Assembly: GCA_009746045.1 (NCBI GenBank)
Contig: RPFO01000079.1
Location: 1,717,285-1,781,284 of the forward strand
Reading direction: 5' to 3'
Length of the DNA: 64,000 nt
Source: Mesostigma viride
Lineage: Eukaryota; Streptophyta; Mesostigmatophyceae; Mesostigmatales; Mesostigmataceae
Shown: positions 1 to 6,844 of the stretch, piece after piece
How positions within the stretch are numbered: the first letter of the stretch is position 1
Layout: every line of letters starts with the position of its first letter
Notes under the pieces: model-generated
The model's database searches: none
Seen by the model: the letters and a program-made list of their open reading frames with translations, nothing else
What the model was told of the DNA's origin: nothing
Program-made: the position numbers and the translations under genes

Positions 1-264
1 CTTCGATTGAGACAAAACTGGAAGTCGGAAAATCACAGGAAGTTTTGCAGCGGAGGGGGGGGGTTACCAGACCCACTTGTACACGTCAAAGGGACAATCG
101 TTATACCTACCTACGCGGCTAATCTCATATCTTCACCCACTCTTATCGGCCCCGCAACTTTTGTGGAAAGCTGAGTCAGCTTCGGTTTCGAGTATAACAA
201 TCTCACGCAGAGGTTCGTTGAGAAAACCGTAGGGCATGTGGATTACGACACCGCATCCACCTTG

Positions 265-1317
265 ATGGATGTAGAATGGTACACATCGGCGATGGATTAC
301 ATCAGGTCTCTGGACGTGAGCGATTTGCGTATACTGCGATCGTACACACACAGAGGGGACAGACTTCTGAACGCTCTAACCCCTACAGACCTTCAAGAGC
401 GTCACGATGCTTATGCGACAGAATTAATAACCAACATAGAGGGCAATCCACAGGAACGCATAAAATACTGCGATCACCCATTTGGAAACATACTCGTGCG
501 CCTCGTAAAGACGGGCATTCTGAATACTGGCAATGTCGTTGATTACTTTGAGGCAGACAGGTGGCCGGATTTTGAGGAGTGGTGCGTACACGTGCCTGAG
601 GCAAAGAAGATACTGGCGTCTCGCTCCCCTGTAGCCGAGTTGGCGGTCAAGACAATATTAAATGCGCACAAGAATGACGTAGACCTCGTCGCTCCTTTCC
701 TGAACTGGATGGTGTGTCATATGAACTCTCCTTGTTTGAGGGTGGTAACACCGTATTACGCAAAGTATCTAAAGCGCATATTAAACAACGCCCCTCCGCT
801 GACAAAACCGATGATCGTGTATCGTGGGAGCGAGACCGCCTACTACACTGACGACCCGAACGAAGCAAATGTGCAGCGCCTCATGCTGAAAGGACAAGCT
901 CTCAGGTTGTATAGAAACAACTTCTTCGTGTCCACCTCGATAAACTCTAGTAAAGCCCTCGATTTTACCAGTGTCGGAGATGACAAAAAAGACGGGTGCT
1001 GCTTAAAGGTCATCCAGTTGCTGCCCGGGGTGACGTGTCTCCCGATGTGGCCGGTGTCTCATTATAATGACGAGTTCGAGATTCTTCTCCCCCCTGGCGT
1101 GGTATTCCAAATACGCGAAACACGGAGAGCGGAAGTCGACGCCCCGAAGTCACAAAAGTGGGGTAATAAATGGCATGGCGAAAACCCCTGCCCTGGTTTC
1201 GGGAAAAGGTTTGCTAATAAGCGAATTAGGGTGTCGGAGATCGTGATCGCCCCTTCCGTAAGGGTGAAAATGGAAGATATACGAAAGCAGCAAACGACGA
1301 GGCCTCTTCGCAAATGA
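265..1317 (+). CDS. ADP-ribosyltransferase (R-S-E class) domain protein
   Basis: A 350-residue protein whose C-terminal half carries the three signatures of an arginine-type mono-ADP-ribosyltransferase fold: YRG with the NAD-binding Arg at residue 187, an FVSTS strand at 222-226, and an E-F-E (ExE) active-site pair at 270-272 followed by ILLPPG. This spacing is typical of the VIP2/ADP-ribosyltransferase exoenzyme family, which moves ADP-ribose from NAD onto protein side chains. The N-terminal 180 residues are helical and not recognised. No signal peptide is seen, so it probably acts inside the infected cell or is packaged in the virion. The frame stays open upstream to a GTG at 238, but the first ATG after the stop at 172 is at 265, so I start there. 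It is followed 64 bp later by a kinase-like gene on the same strand, suggesting a pair of host-modifying enzymes. The fold is seen with good confidence; the target is unknown. Confidence 0.82.
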   Translation: MDVEWYTSAMDYIRSLDVSDLRILRSYTHRGDRLLNALTPTDLQERHDAYATELITNIEGNPQERIKYCDHPFGNILVRLVKTGILNTGNVVDYFEADRWPDFEEWCVHVPEAKKILASRSPVAELAVKTILNAHKNDVDLVAPFLNWMVCHMNSPCLRVVTPYYAKYLKRILNNAPPLTKPMIVYRGSETAYYTDDPNEANVQRLMLKGQALRLYRNNFFVSTSINSSKALDFTSVGDDKKDGCCLKVIQLLPGVTCLPMWPVSHYNDEFEILLPPGVVFQIRETRRAEVDAPKSQKWGNKWHGENPCPGFGKRFANKRIRVSEIVIAPSVRVKMEDIRKQQTTRPLRK

Positions 1318-1380
1318 CGCGTCACTACCAACAACTCGCTAACAAAATGTTATCGGGGGTAATGGTGTGTATAAACTGCC

Positions 1381-2397
1381 ATGTACCGCGAACGAGGTAC
1401 GCGCAAAGTCCCCATTTCCCGCACCAAACGCCCCACGCGGCCCGCTCAGCCTCCAACTCGCAGCCCGCAGCTCGTGCTCAGCTTCGACTCGTTCGCGAGT
1501 GTCGCCCCTCTCTACGGGTTGTCCGGATCCGGGAAGCTGTACGAGGGGAAGCGAAACGGCGAGGAATACATTATCAAGGAGGTGGTGAAGGCGGGACTCA
1601 CCAAGCGCGTCAACACCTCTGGCATCTGGGACACGCAGCTCGCGTTCAACGAGGTCCTGGCGAGCAGAGTATACACCGAGATCTACGGGGTCGACGCCAT
1701 CAACTTGTACGTCGTCGTGAACGAGCACAACCCCGCATTCGACCGCTTCATGGTCGCCAGTAAAAAAATCGACGTCAACCTGTGCCCCAGAGACGATCCC
1801 AACCAGACCGAGGAGGACAAGTACGACTGCAATCTCTTAGTGGAAAGCATCAAACCCCTGACGGGGGTAAAAGTAATCCCGGGGGCAGTGGAGCCCTTGC
1901 TCGTGGATTGCATACTGGCCAATTGGGACGTGCAGATTCGCGGGAACGCCGGCATATTCAGGGGCGCGCGTGCTGGCAAATCCCGCAAGCCCGGCCGCAA
2001 GCGCGTTTTCCGCATGGACGTGGGCGGGTCCCTCCTGTACCGAGCGATGGGAGGCCCCAAGGGTGCTAATTTCGGCCCGATACCCGTGGAGCACGACTCC
2101 TTTTTCAACTTTTCACGAAACAAAAAGACGATATTAACGGCCATGAAAAGTTACCATATCCCGCGAATGTTCAAGATTTTGGAGAGCGCCCGCATCGAAA
2201 AATTATGGCAGCTGTGGAAACGTTTCGACAAGGCCATCGATGAACACGTTTCCGACGACAAGGACGCGGACATGGCCCGTGCAGTCATCGAGACCGCCAT
2301 CGGGCGGGTGGTCGAGAGGCACCAGTTCTACCTCACGAACAAACAGGCTGTCACACAGGCCCTGAGGTCCAGGGCAAGACAGCTGGAAGGCGCCTAA
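1381..2397 (+). CDS. PI3K/HipA-fold kinase-like protein
   Basis: A 338-residue protein with a basic, Pro-rich N-terminus (1-30) and then a region resembling the phosphatidylinositol-kinase/HipA-like phosphotransferase fold. Visible marks are a Gly-rich turn (GLSGSGK, 46-52), the YIIKEV strand with candidate ATP Lys66, FNEVLASRVY (89-98), a catalytic-loop-like VDCILANWDV (175-184) with a following Asn189, and the metal-binding R-M-D-V-G-G (211-216) followed by LLYRAMGG. Proteins with NWD...DxGG...RAxG occur in bacteria, phages and some giant viruses as predicted protein or small-molecule kinases. The ATG at 1381 follows a TATAAA-containing stretch (1371-1376). Family membership is inference from these motifs; the substrate cannot be stated. 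Its position just after the ADP-ribosyltransferase suggests both act on host factors. Confidence 0.6.
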   Translation: MYRERGTRKVPISRTKRPTRPAQPPTRSPQLVLSFDSFASVAPLYGLSGSGKLYEGKRNGEEYIIKEVVKAGLTKRVNTSGIWDTQLAFNEVLASRVYTEIYGVDAINLYVVVNEHNPAFDRFMVASKKIDVNLCPRDDPNQTEEDKYDCNLLVESIKPLTGVKVIPGAVEPLLVDCILANWDVQIRGNAGIFRGARAGKSRKPGRKRVFRMDVGGSLLYRAMGGPKGANFGPIPVEHDSFFNFSRNKKTILTAMKSYHIPRMFKILESARIEKLWQLWKRFDKAIDEHVSDDKDADMARAVIETAIGRVVERHQFYLTNKQAVTQALRSRARQLEGA

Positions 2398-2426
2398 TGC
2401 TGGCACACGCGAGCCAATTGCCAAGT

Positions 2427-2620
2427 CCGTACGAAAGGTCCCGAGCGCCGCGCCAGCCCATACGAAAATGCATAGGCCCTCTACGTTCCGTACGAAAGGT
2501 CCCGAGCGCCGCGCCAGCCCATACGAAAATGCACAGGCGTCTCCTGGCCTTCTGGAAGGTCCCTAGCGCCGCGCCAGCCCATGCGAAATTGCATAGGCCC
2601 TCTCGAAATTGCATTGGCCA
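2427..2620 (+). repeat. Three tandem ~61-bp repeats
   Basis: Three consecutive copies (starting near 2427, 2488 and 2548) share GGTCC, an AGCGCCGCGCCAGCCCAT core and GAAAATGCA(T/C)AGG. The third copy is the most diverged. No reading frame is preserved between copies, so this is non-coding. The same order of elements recurs in reverse orientation at about 15945-16035, upstream of the viral gene at 16181, and in its mirror copy at about 32290-32380. Confidence 0.75.
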
Positions 2621-2905
2621 GATTTGAGGATAAGGCCTGGCCAGGAGAATTTGCAGGATGGGAAGGACTTAATGGTGATTGTCCTCCTGAGGCTGCCATC
2701 ACCCACACATCCTCCATAGCCCCTGTCCACAGCTGGACAAAATGCAGTCCCACCTGCTCATGGAACAGTATTTCGGAAGATCAGGACACAACCCATTGAA
2801 AAGAAAGAGGGTGGCAAACCTGGACTCCTATTTAGGAAAAGTGAGGGAGCTTTTGCAGAAAGAAATGGTGGACTCCACCAGTGAGACCACTGTGGAAGTT
2901 CTCAA

Positions 2906-3043
2906 GTGAGTTTCGATTTCGTGTCTCCACTGGAAACCATGTCCTGTTTCTAATTTGTAGCACCTGTCAGCAAAAAATTCGCGTGACTGAGTATTTTTGT
3001 TGGGCCATGTATGTGTGTTATTATCTTCTCGTCCGAACCACAG
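2906..3043 (+). other. GT-AG spliceosomal intron
   Basis: The intron has a GTGAGT donor at 2906 and a CAG acceptor ending at 3043, and is AT-richer than its flanks. Exon 1 leaves two bases (AA) and exon 2 supplies G, making a Lys codon, so the phase is exact. It joins EVLK to IYPDVRPGG. Confidence 0.65.
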
Positions 3044-3714
3044 GATTTACCCCGATGTTCGGCCGGGAGGGGGAAGCCTGACCATCAACCACGCGTACCA
3101 CACTCTGCAGGACAAGGGGCTCCACTTTGGCAACCAGGATTTCCACCTTCTGCACATGCAGCTCAGGCATGTGGCGGAAATTTACCACGACAGCCCATGC
3201 CAGAACCACAGGGATTTTCTACATTCCCAGTTCTCGTGGTTCGTCTGGCACGTCCTCGAGTTCGGATGGAAGGTGTCCCCCGCCGTCGCCGCCATATGCA
3301 GGTACGCCGTCACCAAGGCGTTCCTGTTGGCAATGGACAAGACCCCCAGGTGCACCTCCGACACCCTGGTGGGGCCAGGGCTCGTTATGCGCGTAGGAGC
3401 GCAGCCCAGGAGCGCGGTGTCCTCCCAGTCCCGCCCGTGGCAGATGGACGCGGTGGGCGCGCTTATGGTGCACCCCAAGGTGGAGGCGAACTACGATCGG
3501 GCGCTCGCCTCCCAATGGGACCCCGCGGACGCGGACAGGTGGATGGGGTACAGCAGGTTGCGCGCGGACTTCCCCTCCGTGGACGAGAAGGAGCGCCGGC
3601 GACAGGCCAAGGAAGCCCAGCGACTGGCGTGGGTGTGGATGACCAAGCAGCGCATGCATCATGTCCCCCCCCGAGATCTGCCATGAGTGGGCCCCGCACG
3701 AGGAGTGGTGCGCG

Positions 3715-4261
3715 AGTTACGTTAAATAGTGACGGAACCTTTTTGCCGCCTGAGGCAAATCGGTCCGTAACACTATTTTGCCCGGAATAACCACTTCCGA
3801 GCACCCAAGTTAATTCGGCCGAATTAACTTGGGTGCTCGGAAGTGGTTATTCCGGGCAAAATAGTGTTACGGACCGATTTGCCTCAGGCGGCAAAAAGGT
3901 TCCGTCACTATTTAACGTAACTAAAACCTGTGCACCTTGGAGGTCAGGGGTTCGAATCCTCACTGAGGCAGCTCCGGCGCATTTAGTGGTGCGTGCTCAG
4001 CGGCCTAGGCGGATGTCTCGGGCTCTTCGTCCCCCTCCACGAGGCCAGGTTTTAGTTACGTTAAATAGTGACGGAACCTTTTTGCCGCCTGAGGCAAATC
4101 GGTCCGTAACACTATTTTGCCCGGAATAACCACTTCCGAGCACCCAAGTTAATTCGGCCGAATTAACTTGGGTGCTCGGAAGTGGTTATTCCGGGCAAAA
4201 TAGTGTTACGGACCGATTTGCCTCAGGCGGCAAAAAGGTTCCGTCACTATTTAACGTAACT
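3715..4261. mobile_element. Composite foldback element with 5-bp target duplication
   Basis: Two identical perfect palindromes of 208 bp (3715-3922 and 4054-4261, arms of 104 bp, centres CGGCCG) flank a 131-bp core (3923-4053). The core itself begins AAAACCTG and ends CAGGTTTT. The element starts AGTTACGTTAAATAGTGACG and ends with its complement. It is bounded by GCGCG at 3710-3714 and 4262-4266, and removing the element plus one GCGCG restores a reading frame. It encodes no protein, because the reading frames in the arms simply mirror each other. It is therefore non-autonomous and must have been moved by an enzyme supplied elsewhere. Perfect arm identity implies a young insertion or continual repair from the other arm. 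The transposon superfamily is not assignable from a 5-bp duplication alone. Confidence 0.85.
3937..3970 (+). other. tRNA-like 3' half with Pol III B box
   Basis: Inside the core of the foldback element, GGTTCGAATCC matches the RNA polymerase III B box exactly. It lies in a T-arm-like hairpin preceded by AGGTC (typical variable loop) and followed by CTGAGGC-A, which looks like an acceptor 3' strand plus discriminator base. The adjoining palindrome arm contains GCCTCAG at 3881-3887, complementary to CTGAGGC, with CGG...CCG D-arm-like pairing after it. I cannot form a proper anticodon stem, so I do not call a functional tRNA. It may be a tRNA-derived SINE-like promoter or a captured tRNA fragment. 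Confidence 0.45.
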
Positions 4262-4539
4262 GCGCGCTGGTCAGCCTCTCCGAGGACGAGTTTCGCTGCA
4301 CCGGGCTGTGGTGGTGGCCCACCTCCAACGACGACTGCCTGTACAAGACCCCCTGGGAGCCCCTGTTCGATAGCGAGGAGCCCCCGTTCGTTGCGGACTG
4401 ATATGGATGTGACGTGTAGATGGCCCACATCGCAGCTTTAGAAAGGTCAAAAGCAATAGAACTCACATCTGAGTCCTATGCGAGAAAGGCGTAGACTTGT
4501 AGATGGTTCACAAGTGTGTATGACAGGCTGGCAAGTGCG

Positions 4540-4584
4540 TTTAAACTGTTCAAATTTATTTGTAATATTATATTTAAACAATAA
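4540..4584 (+). promoter_or_regulatory. AT-rich promoter region of the KilA-N gene
   Basis: A strongly AT-rich stretch (AAATTTATTTGTAATATTAT followed by ATTTAAACAATAA) directly abuts the ATG at 4585 in otherwise GC-rich DNA. Such short AT-rich tracts upstream of start codons are common in large DNA virus promoters. No experimental start site is known. Confidence 0.45.
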
Positions 4585-5637
4585 ATGGCTCTCACGCGCG
4601 CCTCGGCCATTAATCATCCATTATTTGTGCTAGTCAAAGAGAATAGCAAGCATTGGGCATTTACTCTCAAGAGCCTCCCCGGTCTCGTTGTGGATGAGAC
4701 CAAGGAGATCAAAGTACGGAAAAGTGACCGCAAAATTCAGGGCCAGGACCTTACAGCGGCTGCTTCTAATGGACATAAGCGCTTCGACAACTGGTTCCGC
4801 CTTGATGGGTCGAAAGCCTTTGTTAAAGCTTTGGAGAGGTCGACACAGATCAGTGTTGACCGTGATAGAGGTCACCTCAGATCCGAGGTGACCTCGGCAA
4901 ACGTGTTTGAGACCGTGACCGCTGGTCCAAACGAAGACCGCGGTGTGTGGATTCACCCCAAGCTGGTAAACACCCTCGCGATGTGGATCAGCCCCGACTT
5001 TGCCGTCATGGCCATGGACTGGGTGGACCGCATCATGGCGGGCGACATCACCATGATGCAGGTGGTGCGCGACGCCCACGACGCGGTCCACGGCACCACC
5101 ACCACCGTATTAATCAACACCGAGCTCGGTAACGGCCGCAGGAAGCCGGACTACGTCGCACCGGTGCGATCCGTCGACCCCTCCATGCGCATCCTCGCCA
5201 AGGACATTCAGCACAAGCTGGGGGACTTCGTGTCATCCACCGTGCCCAAGCCGCGTGTGGGGCCCATGATGGCGCTCCTAGGAGACATGTCATGCGAGGC
5301 GGCGACGGGGATGGACGCCGGCAGTATCAAGAACCTGAACGGCATCAAGCACGGCAGCTCCAGGGACGCTATGACCGACGGGCAGCTGGCCAACGTCTGG
5401 TTTTACAACCACCAAGTCATTTACCGTGCGCAGGCGGCTGCGGAGGGCAAGGACCTGCGCCACATCGCCGCCGATGTGAAAAAGGACATGGCTCCTTTCG
5501 TGAAGCCCCCCCACGGCCCGACTCCGATCGAGCTGGTTAAAAAGAACAGGCAGGATATGAAGGAAGATCTACTCCTCACCCGCCCCTTGAACCGCGAGCG
5601 GTTCGCCAGGAGCGGGGCGAAGAGGATCAAGATATGA
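4585..5637 (+). CDS. KilA-N domain protein
   Basis: A 350-residue protein with a KilA-N DNA-binding domain at roughly residues 45-150: DLTAAASNGHKRFDNWFRL, then the helix with ALERSTQ, and the diagnostic GVWIHPKLVNTLAMWISPDF near 122-141 followed by DWVDRIMAG. KilA-N proteins are abundant in large DNA viruses and phages and are thought to bind nucleic acid and regulate transcription or replication. The C-terminal half (about 175-350) is helical, contains KKD/KKNRQ-type basic clusters and is not recognised. It could be a self-association or effector region. The ATG at 4585 directly follows an AT-rich promoter-like tract. It stands alone between the broken spliced gene and the CX16C-repeat genes. 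Confidence 0.85.
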   Translation: MALTRASAINHPLFVLVKENSKHWAFTLKSLPGLVVDETKEIKVRKSDRKIQGQDLTAAASNGHKRFDNWFRLDGSKAFVKALERSTQISVDRDRGHLRSEVTSANVFETVTAGPNEDRGVWIHPKLVNTLAMWISPDFAVMAMDWVDRIMAGDITMMQVVRDAHDAVHGTTTTVLINTELGNGRRKPDYVAPVRSVDPSMRILAKDIQHKLGDFVSSTVPKPRVGPMMALLGDMSCEAATGMDAGSIKNLNGIKHGSSRDAMTDGQLANVWFYNHQVIYRAQAAAEGKDLRHIAADVKKDMAPFVKPPHGPTPIELVKKNRQDMKEDLLLTRPLNRERFARSGAKRIKI

Positions 5638-5859
5638 GATTTGTAGATAACTCCCAGGTCAAGGTCAGGGAGGATCAAGATCTGAGCTGTCGGTGGGGAG
5701 TTCGTTGGCGCGACCCCGCCCCTCGCGACGGCGCCAGCTCCTGATACATGTAGACGCAGACAATCCTAGCCGGCGTCTAAGCGAACCGTGTCGAACTGTA
5801 CATTCGCGAGGTTGTGTAGCCCAGCTTTAACACGATTCTGGAAAAAAATGAATATCATA

Positions 5860-5866
5860 TACTATA
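5860..5866 (+). promoter_or_regulatory. TACTATA start-proximal motif
   Basis: TACTATA lies 8 bp before the ATG at 5875. The same or a close motif lies 2-7 bp before three other viral starts (8949, 16763, 17160). This is why the second in-frame ATG (5875) is preferred to 5848. A late-promoter role is inferred. Confidence 0.4.
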
Positions 5867-5874
5867 CCGCTTCC

Positions 5875-6777
5875 ATGTCTCGGGATTATCGTGATGAACG
5901 GATCTTCAGAAAACTGGGACCACGCCCCGTCGGGCTGAGCATGAGAGATGACATCGACTTTATGCAGACGAACCCGGGGTCATGGACCCCCGATCAGCGC
6001 GCGCTTTTCAAACGCAATATAGACGTGAAAGAGTACGTCAACAACGAGGACATCTTGCGCAGGGAGATGAACCTGGCCGCCGCCGCCAGAGAGAGGAGGA
6101 AGAGACTATTGGCTCAAAAAAAATCTGCGCGCTTAGGTAGGATACAAACAAGAAACGCAATGGACTTTATTCCGGAGGCCTTACCTATTTCCGCAGCGTT
6201 GCCTAGGCCCAAAAGTGCAGCGAGGAAGAGTTACAAGGGCGTGCGATGCCAAGACCTGCCCAGGAGTGTTCTGATGGCCAAGTGGAGGCGCGGGCAGTGC
6301 ACGAACTACAACAGGGATGCCGCTGTTGCCATGGGTATGAAGTTCGGTAAGCCGAGGTCTCGTCCGAAGAAGAAGCGCACCAGTTACGCGGGCGTGCGAT
6401 GCCAAGACCTGCCCAGGAGTGTTCTGATGGCCAGGTGGAGGCGCGGGCAGTGCACGAACTACAACAGGGAGGCCGCTATTGCCATGGGTATGAAGTTCAG
6501 GACCAGGAGGCTCATCGGCCCTCGCAACAAGCGCCCAAGCTACAAGGGGATGGCGTGCGATCAGCTGCCCCTTGCGGCTCTCCGGCGCCGATGGGCGATG
6601 AAGCCGAAGCAGTGCAGGTCGTTTACTCAGAAGATGGCGCGCGAGAAGTTCGGGGACGCGTACCGCGTAAAGAAGATGGTTCCGAGGAAGTACTTTAAAA
6701 TGCCGTGCCCCGATGTCCCCCTCGCAATTTTGAAGGGCAGCTCGACTCTGAGAAGGAGGTGTGCCACTTACATGTAG
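5875..6777 (+). CDS. CX16C tandem-repeat basic protein
   Basis: A 300-residue very basic protein. The first 110 residues contain an Arg/Lys-rich helix (ARERRKRLLAQKKSARLGR). After that come four repeats of about 50 residues, each with C-x2-[LV]P-x4-L-x3-W and a second Cys, at Cys125/142, 176/193, 228/247 and 278/296. Repeats 1 and 2 are almost identical at the DNA level (about 6236-6345 and 6392-6495), so this is a recent duplication. Repeats 3 and 4 have diverged, with longer Cys spacing and loss of the Trp in the last. The next gene carries the same repeat. I know no named domain that fits. The paired Cys and Lys/Arg content suggest a metal-stabilised or disulfide-linked DNA- or RNA-binding virion protein. 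An upstream ATG at 5848 is possible. Confidence 0.7.
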   Translation: MSRDYRDERIFRKLGPRPVGLSMRDDIDFMQTNPGSWTPDQRALFKRNIDVKEYVNNEDILRREMNLAAAARERRKRLLAQKKSARLGRIQTRNAMDFIPEALPISAALPRPKSAARKSYKGVRCQDLPRSVLMAKWRRGQCTNYNRDAAVAMGMKFGKPRSRPKKKRTSYAGVRCQDLPRSVLMARWRRGQCTNYNREAAIAMGMKFRTRRLIGPRNKRPSYKGMACDQLPLAALRRRWAMKPKQCRSFTQKMAREKFGDAYRVKKMVPRKYFKMPCPDVPLAILKGSSTLRRRCATYM

Positions 6778-6844
6778 AAGCACGCGCGGCAAGGAACGAT
6801 AAAACACAAATTTATCTCACCGTTAGAGTACATGAGAGCGGACG

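Larger units (their letters stand above)
2742..4401 (+). pseudogene. Spliced gene of unknown function, frameshifted and interrupted
   Basis: Exon 1 (2742-2905) is open from its ATG, ends at a GTGAGT donor, and joins in phase across a 138-bp GT-AG intron to exon 2 at 3044, which follows a TTCTCGTCCGAACCACAG acceptor. Exon 2 stays open to a stop at 3684-3686, giving 268 residues. The frame that continues downstream is offset by one base at a run of eight C (3665-3672). With one C fewer, the reading runs to 3714, where a 547-bp foldback element sits inside one 5-bp duplication, and resumes in the same frame at 4262 to a TGA at 4399-4401. The downstream part is rich in Trp and acidic residues (for example TGLWWWPTSNDD). 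I do not recognise the family. The intron is unusual among the otherwise intron-less viral genes, so it may be a host gene or a viral gene that gained an intron after integration. A sequencing error in the C run is possible. Confidence 0.6.

Noticed and set aside
238..264. GTG start for the ADP-ribosyltransferase
   Set aside because: An ATG is available 27 bp later and eukaryotic viruses rarely use GTG; the extra residues add no domain.
3011..3790. 259-residue Pro/Arg-rich frame overlapping the spliced gene
   Set aside because: It is an out-of-phase reading of GC-rich exon 2 and runs into the foldback element.
3881..3970. Functional tRNA gene
   Set aside because: Acceptor and T-arm-like pairing exist, but no 5-bp anticodon stem with a 7-base loop can be formed.
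3833..4129. Open frames within the foldback element
   Set aside because: Identical short peptides appear on both strands because the arms are palindromic; no transposase motif is present.
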